64,000 bases of DNA from Phycisphaerales bacterium AB-hyl4 (GTDB lineage Bacteria; Planctomycetota; Phycisphaerae; Phycisphaerales; Phycisphaeraceae): assembly GCA_041821185.1 (NCBI GenBank), contig JBGUBD010000003.1, positions 434,001 to 498,000 of the forward strand. The letters are read 5' to 3'. Numbering within the stretch: the first letter of the stretch is position 1; the number at the start of each line of letters is the position of its first letter. The notes below the pieces were generated by a model, which saw only the letters and a list, made by a program, of their open reading frames with translations, searched no databases and was not told where the DNA came from. Positions 18,056 to 27,138 of this stretch are shown in pieces. The translations under genes and the position numbers were made by a program.

Positions 18056-18907
18056 TCAATCAAGCCCGAGCAGGCCGAGCGTGTCGCGGTAAAGGATTTC
18101 GTCAGGCAGCTCGGCGGGAAGCTCGGGCACCTGCCACTGCTCGCGCGAGCATCGCACCACCTCACGCAGGCCGGCCACCGTGTCCTCAAACGTGGCGATC
18201 GGGTAGTCCGTGCCGAACAGCAGCTTGCCCGTTGCGCCGTACTCGTACGCCAGGCGGAGCATGTTGTAGAACTGCCACGGCCGATAGTAGAGAGCGGAGA
18301 TGTCCGCAAAAACGTTGGGCTGTTTTCGAATCAGCGCAATGGCTTCATTTTCCCAGGGATGGCCCATGTGCGCGATGATCATCTTCAGGTCGGGATGGCG
18401 CAGCGCAATGTCTTCCAACTGCTCGGGGTGGGCATACTTCAACGGCGCCTTGCGCGGAAACGTCGTGCCCTGGTGAAAGAGAATGGGCAAGCCCAGCTTC
18501 TCGGCGCGGGCATAAATGGGCCAAGCCCGCTCATCATGCGGGTGATAGCCTGAATAGATCGGCGTCATCTTCAACCCGCGCAGGCCAAGGTCAGCCACGG
18601 CCCGTTCGAGCTCGTCAAGCGCACCGGCTTCCGCGGGATTGATCGCCGCGAAACCGATGTATTTCGCGGGGTCGGTCTTCACATAGTCGGCGACCGTGTC
18701 GTTCTCACTCAGGAAGCCCACCAGCGGCGCACGCAGACCGAAGACGATCGCCTTATCCACTCCCGCGGTGGCGGCACGGTGCTGCTCGGGCGTGACGCTG
18801 AGGTCCAACGGCTCGCCGCGGATCAGGCCAGCCTCGATGGCCAGCTCGTCCGTCAGTTCATGCGGCAGCCACAGATGCGTATGACAGTCGACAATCATTG
18901 CGTGCAC
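18056..18907 (-). CDS. Amidohydrolase family (Amidohydro_2) metal-dependent hydrolase
   Basis: 283 aa, single TIM-barrel amidohydrolase. Metal ligands are visible as VDCHTHLW (HxH) at the start, ILFHQGTT, MIIAHMGHPW and LLFGTDYP (late Asp). The family includes lactonases such as L-fuconolactonase and decarboxylases; with a neighbouring dehydratase and SDR, a sugar-acid lactonase is a reasonable guess, but the N-terminus is not the DAHQHFW form of typical sugar lactonases. The GTG at 18907 overlaps the upstream stop region; an ATG at 18898 (MIVDCHTH) is an equally good start. It is the third gene after SDR and dehydratase. Confidence 0.75.
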   Translation of the reverse strand: MHAMIVDCHTHLWLPHELTDELAIEAGLIRGEPLDLSVTPEQHRAATAGVDKAIVFGLRAPLVGFLSENDTVADYVKTDPAKYIGFAAINPAEAGALDELERAVADLGLRGLKMTPIYSGYHPHDERAWPIYARAEKLGLPILFHQGTTFPRKAPLKYAHPEQLEDIALRHPDLKMIIAHMGHPWENEAIALIRKQPNVFADISALYYRPWQFYNMLRLAYEYGATGKLLFGTDYPIATFEDTVAGLREVVRCSREQWQVPELPAELPDEILYRDTLGLLGLD

Positions 18908-20053
18908 TCAGGGCCAGAAAATCGACCCGTCAACATAGGCGTAGTTCTCAAGGATCTCGGGCGTCAGCCGAACGCCCAGACCCGGCTGCGTCGGCGCCTG
19001 GAGCATGCCGTTCACGATTTCAAACGGCTCGATCGCGAGTTCGTCGACCAGCGGCATGCCGTGCGTCGGATATTCCACGAACGTCGAATACGGGTCGGCA
19101 AAGGCAAGGTTGTAGTTGGCCGAGAGGCAAGGCGCCATGCCCCACGAATGGTAGATCACCCGCACGCCATGCGCCCGCGCCAGCGCACGGATGTCGAGGC
19201 ATTCAAGGATGCCGCCGGAGTGTGTCGGGTCGGGCTGAATGTAATCGACCGCGTCCGCTTCAAAGAACGGTAGAAACTCGTGCACCCCCACCGCCGTCTC
19301 GCCCGCGGCGATCGGGATGCTCGTCTGCTGCCGAACGAAAGCGCAGCCGGCGTAGTCGCGATTGTTCACCGGATCTTCAAACCAGGTGATGTCGTACGGC
19401 TCCACAGCCCGGGCACGCTCGAGCGCCTGCTTCGCCGTCAGCGGCTGCGGGTTGTGCCCCATCACCGCATCGACCATCAAGTGCACATCAGGCCCGAGCG
19501 CCTCCCGACATAACGCGACCTTGTGCACGTCCTCTTTCACCGATCGGCCGATGCGGATCTTCACAGCCTTGAATCCCCGCTCGACATAGCTTCGCATCTC
19601 GTCTTGCAACAACGCATCAGGCGCGTCGTTGCCGCCGCTGGCGTAGGCCATGATGCCGTCATGACATCGGCCGCCGAGCAGTTGCCAGACCGGCACGCCC
19701 TGCACCTGGCCGAGGATGTCCCAAAGCGCGTTCTCAATCGTGCCCGCGACCATCAGCGGAAGCCCCGCCTTGCCCCACGCATAACTCTTGGCCCGCATCT
19801 TGTGAAACAGGCGTGCGATGTCGAGCGGGTTCTCGCCCACCAGCAGCGTGGCGAAATTGTCCGTCATCGCCTGCGTCGGCCTTGGCGCACTCAGGCCGGG
19901 GTAGTACGCCTCACCAAGACCGGACACGCCCGCGTCGGTTTCAACTTCAATCAGCGCGGTATTCCAGTACGGAATCGAGCCGCCCGCCCACACGATGGTC
20001 GCCTGGCGCAGGTCCGTGGTGAGCAGATGGCAGCGAACGTTGGTGATTTTCAT
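18908..20053 (-). CDS. Enolase-superfamily sugar-acid dehydratase (mandelate racemase/muconate lactonizing type)
   Basis: 381 aa from MKITNVRCH at 20053. The N-terminal capping domain is followed by a barrel with Lys165-x-Arg167 (AVKIRIG), metal ligands Asp195 (MVDAVMG), Glu226 (WFEDP) and Glu252 (AAGET), and His302 (IYHSW). These are the ligands and bases of the MR/MLE group; sugar-acid dehydratases such as rhamnonate, fuconate and galactonate dehydratases belong here. The pairing with an SDR and an amidohydrolase supports a sugar-acid dehydratase over a racemase. No strong Shine-Dalgarno is seen; the start lies 25 nt beyond the SDR stop, so coupling is likely. The exact substrate cannot be read from sequence. 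Confidence 0.85.
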   Translation of the reverse strand: MKITNVRCHLLTTDLRQATIVWAGGSIPYWNTALIEVETDAGVSGLGEAYYPGLSAPRPTQAMTDNFATLLVGENPLDIARLFHKMRAKSYAWGKAGLPLMVAGTIENALWDILGQVQGVPVWQLLGGRCHDGIMAYASGGNDAPDALLQDEMRSYVERGFKAVKIRIGRSVKEDVHKVALCREALGPDVHLMVDAVMGHNPQPLTAKQALERARAVEPYDITWFEDPVNNRDYAGCAFVRQQTSIPIAAGETAVGVHEFLPFFEADAVDYIQPDPTHSGGILECLDIRALARAHGVRVIYHSWGMAPCLSANYNLAFADPYSTFVEYPTHGMPLVDELAIEPFEIVNGMLQAPTQPGLGVRLTPEILENYAYVDGSIFWP

Positions 20054-20078
20054 GCGTGGGCCTGTCTGATTGAACGCA

Positions 20079-20879
20079 TTACGCGGGCGCGTCGGCTGCG
20101 CGGGGGAAGTAGACACCGCTGAACGCCCCGCCGTCGATCAGCAACGTCGAGCCGGTAATGTAACCTGCCTGCTCGCTGGCGAGGAAGATGCAGGCGCCGA
20201 CGATGTCATCGGGCTTGCCACGTCGGCCGAGCGGTGCGAACGCGCCGAAGTCGACGCTGTCCAATACGTGCTGAATGTTCGGGTCGCGGACGATGTCGCT
20301 TTCGATATCGCCCGGCGCGACGGCGTTGACGCGAATCTGATGCTTGGCCAACTCCAGCGCAAAGCCTTTGGTCAGCATTTTACGGGCCGCGTTGGAAGCA
20401 CAGTAATGCACCTTCAACTCGCCGCACTGTTCCGCGGAGATGGAGGTGATGTTGATGATGCTGCCACCCACGCCCTGCTGGATCATCTGCCGTGCCGCCG
20501 CCTGCGAGAAGAGGAAGTAGCCTTTGACGTTGACGGCAAACGTGCGGTCGAACAGCTCTTCCGAGACGTCCATGATCGGACTGAAATCAAGGAAGCCTGC
20601 GTTGTTGACGAGGATGTCGATTCGGCCGAACGCGTCGACCGCCTGCTGTACAGCAGCCTCAACCTGCTCGGCATCGGACGTATCCGCTTGCACAGCCAGG
20701 GCGGAATGCCCCGCATTCGTGATCGCGTCCACCGCCGGCCGCAGCGTCTCCATCCGTCGGCTGACACAAACCACCTTCGCCCCCGCCTCGGCGTAAGCGA
20801 CCGCAATGGCCCGGCCGATTCCCGTCGCAGCACCGGTAACCACCGCCACCCGGCCTTTGATCGTCCCGTCTGCAGTCAT
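20079..20879 (-). CDS. Short-chain dehydrogenase/reductase with a non-canonical active site
   Basis: 266 aa from the ATG at 20879, with AGGGA upstream. The Rossmann signature TGAATGIG (16-23), NNAG (92-95), Asn117, Ser146 and Tyr159 are present, as expected of a classical SDR. The catalytic YxxxK motif reads YCASN, so Lys163 is replaced by Asn; this Lys normally holds the nicotinamide ribose and lowers the Tyr pKa. The C-terminal PGDIESDIV and GSTLLIDGGAF segments are standard. By context it could oxidise a 2-keto-3-deoxy sugar acid or a sugar, yet activity may be altered. It heads the operon SDR - dehydratase - amidohydrolase and has operator-like site D 36 nt upstream. Confidence 0.85.
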   Translation of the reverse strand: MTADGTIKGRVAVVTGAATGIGRAIAVAYAEAGAKVVCVSRRMETLRPAVDAITNAGHSALAVQADTSDAEQVEAAVQQAVDAFGRIDILVNNAGFLDFSPIMDVSEELFDRTFAVNVKGYFLFSQAAARQMIQQGVGGSIINITSISAEQCGELKVHYCASNAARKMLTKGFALELAKHQIRVNAVAPGDIESDIVRDPNIQHVLDSVDFGAFAPLGRRGKPDDIVGACIFLASEQAGYITGSTLLIDGGAFSGVYFPRAADAPA

Positions 20880-20914
20880 GCCCATTCCCTGCTTTCCCGG
20901 CCGCCGGACAGCCG

Positions 20915-20928
20915 TTGTATCATTGCAC
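20915..20928 (+). promoter_or_regulatory. Operator-like site D, TTGTAT CA TTGCAC
   Basis: Preceded by CCG as in sites A and E (CCGTTGTA). It lies 36 nt upstream of the SDR start, where a repressor would block the promoter of the sugar-acid operon. Confidence 0.45.
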
Positions 20929-21100
20929 AAACTGACATCAGGTTAATCGAGACCAAAACGCATTACAACACGATAATTGACGCGAACTGGAGATTTTGAA
21001 AAATTGTACAAAAACCATAATTTCACGCTCGCATTCCGAGCGCACATGTGATTCAATAAAAGGCAGTGGCGATCCGTAAACCTCGCGAGCATTCACGACC

Positions 21101-21739
21101 ATGACCACCACGAACGCCGACACCAGCGAAACGCGACAGATGCAGGACGACGCGTTCGCCCTGCGCAACTACGGCCGCGAGATGGCCCGCTTCAAGGCCA
21201 AGAACACCGGCGCCGAAGTCGTCATCCGTTATCCGCGATGGGAAGATCTCAAGCAATTTCACGCCTACCTGAACCAGGTCCACCAGGAAAGCCTTGAGGA
21301 GCCGATGTGGTTCAGCACTCGGCCGCACGACCTGCCGCAGACCTCGCGTCGGCTGGCGGAGAACCTCAAGAAGGTCGAAGTCGCAGGCCACCCCTTCCTG
21401 TTCGTCGAAGTCGAGGGCCAGATCGTCGGCCAGGGCTGGGTCTGGATCGGCGGACCGAACTTCGGCGCCGACATCGGCTACCTCGGCCTGGAACTGACCA
21501 AGGCCACCCGCGGCATGGGCATCGGCACGAAACTGTTCGAAATCCTCGAGGCCGAATCAAAGAACGCCGGGGCCGTCATGATCGAACTCACGATGGCGTC
21601 GGCCAACCGGGCATGCCAACTCTACGAGCGCCTCGGCTACAAAGAAGTCGGGCGAATCCCGCATGCCGTGATGAGCAACTACGGCAAAGAAAAGTGGGAC
21701 GATCGTGCCGACCTCGTCTACATGATCAAGTATCTCTGA
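21101..21739 (+). CDS. GNAT family N-acetyltransferase
   Basis: 212 aa. A GNAT domain fills about residues 38-212: VVIRYPRWEDLKQF, FLFVEVEGQIVGQGWVWIGG, then the acetyl-CoA loop TRGMGIGTKLFEIL, MIELTMASANRACQLYERLGYKEVGRIP. The first 37 residues are an extra charged helix. The acceptor is unknown; small-molecule or ribosomal protein acetylation are both possible. It is a single gene on the plus strand between two minus-strand operons, converging with the operon ending at 21753. No regulatory site is recognised upstream, although the 220-nt upstream region is AT-rich and includes a TTGTACAA-like palindrome near 21004. Confidence 0.85.
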   Translation: MTTTNADTSETRQMQDDAFALRNYGREMARFKAKNTGAEVVIRYPRWEDLKQFHAYLNQVHQESLEEPMWFSTRPHDLPQTSRRLAENLKKVEVAGHPFLFVEVEGQIVGQGWVWIGGPNFGADIGYLGLELTKATRGMGIGTKLFEILEAESKNAGAVMIELTMASANRACQLYERLGYKEVGRIPHAVMSNYGKEKWDDRADLVYMIKYL

Positions 21740-21752
21740 CGAAACAAGCCGA

Positions 21753-22685
21753 CTACTCGAACGTATACGCGCGCGTCCAACGCACCGTCTCGTCAGGCTC
21801 AACATCAAACCGCACAAACCGCTCGGGGCAGACGCTGTCCGCGTCGGCGTAGAGCGCAAACCGGCTCATCGCAAAATCACCGCTGACATGCACGCGCTGG
21901 CCGGTCTGCCGATCGCCGACCGTAACGCCGGCTTTCTCGCGTGGAATCTCGCCGGACACGGCCCAGTACCGGTTGTCGCCGGGCACGATCGGCCTGTCAA
22001 AACGCCACGCCTCGCCCTCCGGCACCAGCCAGGTGAACGGCAGCGGCGGCAACGTAAACGCCGGCTCGATGTACGTGTGACGACCGATCGGCTGCTCGTC
22101 GAACTGAAACCAGTTGTGGTTGTACTGCTCGAAGGCGAACGGCCGATCGCCGACGTTCGTCAACGCGTAGGCAATGTAAAGCTTTGCGCCTTCGATGCGA
22201 TACCGTTTCGTCAGCTGATACGCATACCCGCGCAGCTCGGGGGAGGCCTGCGTGACCGTGACCGTGTCAGCCGAGGCTTCAACCGTGTCGACTGCGAACG
22301 GCTCGACCAGCGGATAGCCACGGTTGAACGCGTATCGCCGAGGGTCATGCCGCTCAAGCAGGCCGACGCCGACCTTGATGAACGCCTCGCCGACGTCTGC
22401 CTCATCGAAGCCGAGCGCGCCGAGCCCTTCGAGGCCGAACTCATCGCACAGGCCGAACGGGTGCAGGTATTCCCGCCCGTCACGCTGAACCGACCGCACG
22501 CGCGCCGTCTCATCAAACCGGGGCCCGCGATGCTCGCGCATTGACGCATCATCGACCATGATCTCAACGGTCAACGTCTCGTTCTGAAGAACCACGGCCT
22601 CGCCGTGCGCGACTTCGTCTGCGTAGCCGAGCCCTGCCGCCACCAGCACGCAAAGCCACCACATCGCGATTGTTCGTGTGATCAT
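21753..22685 (-). CDS. Secreted mutarotase-like (galactose mutarotase fold) protein
   Basis: 310 aa from the ATG at 22685. The signal peptide is TIAMWWLCVLVAAGLGYA. The rest is beta-rich and looks like the aldose-epimerase/galactose-mutarotase fold: LTVEIMVDD, VQRDGREYLHPFGLCDEFG, LTKRYRIEGAKLYIAYALTNVGDRPFAFEQYNHNWFQFD. The YNHNWF block resembles the substrate-facing His region of mutarotase-like proteins, but I cannot assign a named family. It starts 8 nt after the GH106-like gene and is the last gene of the operon, so it probably helps to bind or anomerise sugars released outside the cell or in the periplasm. Confidence 0.6.
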   Translation of the reverse strand: MITRTIAMWWLCVLVAAGLGYADEVAHGEAVVLQNETLTVEIMVDDASMREHRGPRFDETARVRSVQRDGREYLHPFGLCDEFGLEGLGALGFDEADVGEAFIKVGVGLLERHDPRRYAFNRGYPLVEPFAVDTVEASADTVTVTQASPELRGYAYQLTKRYRIEGAKLYIAYALTNVGDRPFAFEQYNHNWFQFDEQPIGRHTYIEPAFTLPPLPFTWLVPEGEAWRFDRPIVPGDNRYWAVSGEIPREKAGVTVGDRQTGQRVHVSGDFAMSRFALYADADSVCPERFVRFDVEPDETVRWTRAYTFE

Positions 22686-22693
22686 GCGTCCAC

Positions 22694-25600
22694 TCACTTC
22701 CCACCGTCGCCCTGCCGTCGCGTCCCGGCCAACTGCGGCTCTGCCCATTGCGAAAACCGCTCGTCGCGGGGTTGCACGAGGCGGGCGGACCTCAACCCGG
22801 ACATGAAGTTCAAGTCGATACGCCCCTTCCAGCTGTGCCGTTTCTGGGCCGACAGCAGCGAACCCACCGGGTTGGTGACATGAAGCTCGAAGACGTTGCG
22901 CCCCGGCGCGATATGAGCGGTCACATCAATGACAAAGGGGTAAGTCACGCGCACACCAAGCGATTGGCCGTCCTTAAATACTTCAAGCACGTTCTCGCGC
23001 ACGTCGGCTTCCAGCCAGAGGGGGCCTTGCACTTCGCCCGGCACGTCAAACGCCACCGTGTACGCCGCCGTGCCGCTGAAATACTTAAACCCCTGATGCT
23101 CCCACGCTTTGCTGTCGAGCGACGCGGGCGCTGCCACGAGCGCGTCGTCACGGACCGCGAAGTCGCCGAGGATGAACGCGTCCAGCGTCGGCTGGATGTT
23201 GTCGTAGTGATACCACGTTCCTTCCATCAACCGTTCGTACATCTCCGGCTGAAACAGTCCGGTGAAGACGTTGTCGCCCTTGACAAGCAAATCACCGATG
23301 GGGGTGCTGAGCCCGAATGCGTCCAGATAGCGATCGCGCGAGCCGGCCTCGGTAACGGGTTGGCCATTGATCTTCAGCTTGTCGATCAACCCTTCTTCGA
23401 ACAGCAGTCGTTCGTCACCGGTGATCGATTCGATCGGAACCGTACAGCGAAACTGCGCCGCTGGTATCAGCCGCAACGGTTTGGGGATGCTGCCATCTTC
23501 CGTGGGGTACCACTTGTCCGGGTGGGCCGGATCGCACATCTCCAGCCCGGCAGCCACGAACGGGTACGCGTTCTGTCGCAACGGCTTGAACGGCCAGGGC
23601 CCCTGCGATTCCGTCAGTGCCACGCGTTCGCGGTTCATCGGGCGGACAGGCAGGCTGTCCGTCGACTTGCGGCGCAGCATGAACAGATGACTTTCATAAG
23701 GCGCGAACGTCACCTGAAACGCGCCGTGATCAACCGGCACGACTGTCCGCTCGCCGCTATCCAGATCCCATGCTTCGACGGTGACCTTGTCGTCGTTTAG
23801 CCGAGCGGTGACGAGTTGCTCTTCGCCGTGACGATTCGCGATCGCCACAAGATCATCTCCGTCGACCGATCGCCACGCGGTGGTGAACGAGCGGACACGC
23901 TTGCCATCCTTGCCAAGCAGTTCGAGTCGCGGCTGATGGCTCGGCAACACCTGCTGCATCAGCAGCGGATCACAGCCCGCCGGCGCCCAGCGTTTTTCCT
24001 GGCCGTCGGCCGTGCGATAATGCAGCGACAGGTCGTGCAGGCTGAGGTATCGCCCGCCCGCCTCAGTAACATGCAGACGGAAATAGCGCGTCTTGACGTT
24101 GTTCAACGGCTCGCGATGCACCTCGTCGATCCGCCGAATGTCGGCGATCGGCTTCCATGATCGGCCGTCGTCGGACACCTCAAGCGTGTACGCATATTCA
24201 ATATGCTTCTTGATCCCCTCAATCGTCATGCTGAAGCGGGTCAGTTCAAGCGGCTCACGGAAGTCGATCGCGATCCACTGCGGGCTGCGCGGGTAGACCA
24301 CCATCGAGTTGGTGCCGTCGAACAGCGCTTCCGCATCGCCGGTGCGCGGCGCGTCGGAAGACGTAACATCCCGCATGAAATCGGGCACGAGCGTCAGCCT
24401 GCCCTTGCCCATGTCGAGCCGTTCAATCTCGCGGGCCGTGTCGATCCGGCCCGGATCGGCAAGCTGCTGCCACACGGCGGTGATGTCTTCGCCATCCGGC
24501 GCACGAAGCGGGAATCGGCTGAGGACGACTAGTTCGCCGCCCGTCCGGACGAAGTCAACGAGTAGCTCCGCGTGCTCCTTGCGCATGAAAGGCAGGTTGG
24601 CGAGCAATAGCGTCTTGTACCGTGCCTTCGGGTAGACCAGCTCACCCGCCTCGACCTTGCCGTCGGGCAAGCCGGTATCGTAGATGATGTCGGACTCGAT
24701 CTGCGCAGCCATGAGCATGCGGAACGCTTTGTCCGTCGCCTTTTCAAGCTGGTCGTTGGCGACATGATCAATCAGTGCGTCGGACAGGGCGGCGTGGCTG
24801 CCGTAGACGATCGCGGTATCCACACTCGATTCGCCGGCGCAGGTCATCTGACATAAGCGAGTGACGTGGTCGGCAAAGTGCTTGTTGTAGTTCCAGTTCG
24901 ACGCCTGGAAGAAGCCGGCCGGGTTCGTGGTGTGCTTGCGGATGCTGCGGAAGCTGTAGGTGTAGTCGATGGACGCATGAATGTTGATGCCGAGCACGGT
25001 CAGCAGGTCGGCGTCGCGAATCTTGTCGTGTAAATTGAAGTCCCAGCTTGTGTCGGAGTAGGTTTCCGACAGGATGCGATCGCGATTCTGCATACGGCCG
25101 ATGGACGCGATCTTGCGCGGCAACGCCATGAGATCCTTCATCTGTACGCCGTGATCGCCGAGGATGTCCATGCCGGGCACTTGCTGCGGCTTGACCTGCC
25201 GATAGTAGTCACCGCCGTTGACGCCTTCGCAGTAGTGGCCGGTATAAGCAACCTTTCGCTCGCCACACCACTGGCCGATCTGCTCGCACCAGCTCTCTGC
25301 GAACAGGTCGGACACGAGGCTGTAGTAGTCGTAGCAGACCTTCCGTTGTTCGTCGCCGGCTCGCAGCAGGTCGATCAGGTGCGGCCGAAGGTCATACCCC
25401 CGCCGTTCACGGAAGTGATGAAAGAGGTCGGCCGTCCAGGGCACGGACCCGCATACGCCGTGGAGGTTGGCATGCGCGTGCTCGCGTGGTTCGTCCTTCC
25501 ACGGAAACCCGACGCGGTGCAGGGCGAGATGATCGCCGCCGCCGAAGATGTCGTGGTCGTAGCGGATGCCCGGCTCGTCGGTGAAATAGCCACGAATCGT

Positions 25601-26293
25601 ATTGCCGAAATGCTCGGACACGCGCTGGTAATGGGCTTCGTAACACAGCTCGATAAACTTCGCCACCGCGTCACGATTCATCACGTCGAGATAGCCCGGC
25701 AGCCAGTTGCCCCACCGCGAGGAACATGTCGGATCGAGAATCTTCTGCAGCTTCGTCACTACCGCGACATAAACCCGCCACGCCCCACTGGGCGCCGTCC
25801 AGCGAAGCGACGTGTCATCACAATACGTGTCAAGGTCGATGCGCTTGCCGTCGCTGACCCGCTCCGCCTCGGCACGCACCACCCGGCCGAGCGGCAGACG
25901 TTGCACCAGTTCGCGCGGGCCGTCGGCCGACACGTCGTAGCGATACATCCGGCAGGCCGTCATGAGGTACTCCGGGTGCACCTCGTTGATGATGCCCCCC
26001 GCCAGCCCGCTCGGCCACGACCAGTCGTCGTAGATCCACACACGCATGCCCAGCTTCTTCGCCTGCTCCACCGCGAAGACGAACAGCGCGAAATAGTCCT
26101 CCGAGAGGTATCGCTGGTTCATGCCGGCGTTGCACCAGATCATCGTCTCGTTGACGTGCTGGGCCTTCATCTCCTTGAGCTGACGAAGAATCTCCTCTTC
26201 GTACATCTCGTCGTTCCAGAACCACAAGGGAGCGAAACTGAACTGCTTCGGAAAGCCCTTGAACTGCGATGCTTCCTGCGAGAGGGTATTCAT
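22694..26293 (-). CDS. GH106-like glycoside hydrolase (alpha-L-rhamnosidase type) with discoidin-like domain
   Basis: 1199 aa. The N-terminus FSFAPLWFWNDEMYEEEILRQ and the barrel parts MRVWIYDDWSWPSG, GYFTDEPGIRYD, SWCEQIGQWC and LSETYSD match the arrangement of GH106 alpha-L-rhamnosidases. A C-terminal galactose-binding sandwich (VTAHIAPGRNVFELHVTNP, KGRIDLNFMSGL) is also typical. Between about residues 650 and 780 is an F5/8-type discoidin-like carbohydrate-binding domain (PQWIAIDFREPLELTRF, YFRLHVTEAGGRY). No signal peptide is seen, so a cytoplasmic enzyme acting on imported oligosaccharides is suggested. Start ATG at 26293. It sits between the MBL-fold gene and the mutarotase-like gene in a five-gene operon. 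The GH106 assignment is by motif only. Confidence 0.65.
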   Translation of the reverse strand: MNTLSQEASQFKGFPKQFSFAPLWFWNDEMYEEEILRQLKEMKAQHVNETMIWCNAGMNQRYLSEDYFALFVFAVEQAKKLGMRVWIYDDWSWPSGLAGGIINEVHPEYLMTACRMYRYDVSADGPRELVQRLPLGRVVRAEAERVSDGKRIDLDTYCDDTSLRWTAPSGAWRVYVAVVTKLQKILDPTCSSRWGNWLPGYLDVMNRDAVAKFIELCYEAHYQRVSEHFGNTIRGYFTDEPGIRYDHDIFGGGDHLALHRVGFPWKDEPREHAHANLHGVCGSVPWTADLFHHFRERRGYDLRPHLIDLLRAGDEQRKVCYDYYSLVSDLFAESWCEQIGQWCGERKVAYTGHYCEGVNGGDYYRQVKPQQVPGMDILGDHGVQMKDLMALPRKIASIGRMQNRDRILSETYSDTSWDFNLHDKIRDADLLTVLGINIHASIDYTYSFRSIRKHTTNPAGFFQASNWNYNKHFADHVTRLCQMTCAGESSVDTAIVYGSHAALSDALIDHVANDQLEKATDKAFRMLMAAQIESDIIYDTGLPDGKVEAGELVYPKARYKTLLLANLPFMRKEHAELLVDFVRTGGELVVLSRFPLRAPDGEDITAVWQQLADPGRIDTAREIERLDMGKGRLTLVPDFMRDVTSSDAPRTGDAEALFDGTNSMVVYPRSPQWIAIDFREPLELTRFSMTIEGIKKHIEYAYTLEVSDDGRSWKPIADIRRIDEVHREPLNNVKTRYFRLHVTEAGGRYLSLHDLSLHYRTADGQEKRWAPAGCDPLLMQQVLPSHQPRLELLGKDGKRVRSFTTAWRSVDGDDLVAIANRHGEEQLVTARLNDDKVTVEAWDLDSGERTVVPVDHGAFQVTFAPYESHLFMLRRKSTDSLPVRPMNRERVALTESQGPWPFKPLRQNAYPFVAAGLEMCDPAHPDKWYPTEDGSIPKPLRLIPAAQFRCTVPIESITGDERLLFEEGLIDKLKINGQPVTEAGSRDRYLDAFGLSTPIGDLLVKGDNVFTGLFQPEMYERLMEGTWYHYDNIQPTLDAFILGDFAVRDDALVAAPASLDSKAWEHQGFKYFSGTAAYTVAFDVPGEVQGPLWLEADVRENVLEVFKDGQSLGVRVTYPFVIDVTAHIAPGRNVFELHVTNPVGSLLSAQKRHSWKGRIDLNFMSGLRSARLVQPRDERFSQWAEPQLAGTRRQGDGGK

Positions 26294-26323
26294 TTCGTTT
26301 TTCCCAAAAGGCAGACGGATGAA

Positions 26324-27115
26324 TCATCGAGTCACCACACCATCGGGATATCGCTCGAACGCGACAGGATCGAAGAACGGCACGATCAGGTCCGCCTCTC
26401 GGCGAATGCGACGGACCGCGGCGTGAAACGCGTCCTGATCACGAAAGAAGCCGATCGGTATGTTCTGCTCATAGTTTTCGTAGGTGAACAATGTGTCGGC
26501 GTAAATCAACGTGCCCATGCGCGTGTTGATCGCCACAGCCAGGCTGCCCGCGTGATGTCCGCCTGTACGGAAGACACGGATGCCCGGGCAGATTTCGTCC
26601 TCGTCTTCCAGCAGGTTCACGCGCGGCCAATCTTCGAACACCAGCCGACTGAGCGTCTGCGGCGGGATGATGGTGTCGCGCGGCTGTGGCGGAAAGTTCG
26701 GCGGCGGCGCGTGATAGTCAACCCACTCAGCCCGGCCGATGTGGATCGGACATCTTTCAAACAATTCCACTCGCCCGGTGCTGTACGGGCCGAGGCAACT
26801 CAGCAACAGATGATCGACATCGCCGGGGGCGATCCCCAACCGCTGAAGATGTCCGTCCATCGTGCGATCCTCGCTGCGCTCGACGTGGCAGCGGCTATGC
26901 CATGCGGCAAAAAAGGCCTGTACCGGCTGCATGTCGAGCGGAAAGCCGGTGTTGATCACCACCGTCGTGTCGTCGGATTTCGCGACAAGGCCGGTGTAAG
27001 CCCAAGGCTGAAAGCTTTCCAGGCCGGTGTGCATCTTCACGCCGGTGGTCGGACATTCGGGCATGATGCCCATGTTCAGCAGGTGCACAGCGAAAACGGG
27101 CGTGTTGGCGTTCAT
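26324..27115 (-). CDS. Metallo-beta-lactamase-fold protein with lost metal-binding motif
   Basis: 263 aa from the ATG at 27115. The overall layout is that of MBL-fold hydrolases of the AHL-lactonase/glyoxalase II kind: VVINTGFPL (TG strand), DVDHLLLSC, FRTGGHHAGSLAV and LIYADTLF. The HxHxDH motif that should follow the LLLS strand reads CLGPYS, so all four positions 107-112 (Cys107, Gly109, Tyr111, Ser112) lack the metal ligands. His187 or His188 and Asp207 remain, while the last ligand position is PFFDP instead of HD. It is therefore probably a non-catalytic or altered relative. It starts 24 nt after the AraD1-like stop, in the same operon. Confidence 0.75.
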   Translation of the reverse strand: MNANTPVFAVHLLNMGIMPECPTTGVKMHTGLESFQPWAYTGLVAKSDDTTVVINTGFPLDMQPVQAFFAAWHSRCHVERSEDRTMDGHLQRLGIAPGDVDHLLLSCLGPYSTGRVELFERCPIHIGRAEWVDYHAPPPNFPPQPRDTIIPPQTLSRLVFEDWPRVNLLEDEDEICPGIRVFRTGGHHAGSLAVAINTRMGTLIYADTLFTYENYEQNIPIGFFRDQDAFHAAVRRIRREADLIVPFFDPVAFERYPDGVVTR

Positions 27116-27138
27116 GGCAAGGCTCAACGTTGGGAAGC

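Noticed and set aside
20978..21010. TTGACG plus TTGTACAA as a promoter/operator
   Set aside because: The spacing and second half do not fit the other operator-like sites; AT-rich coincidence is more likely.
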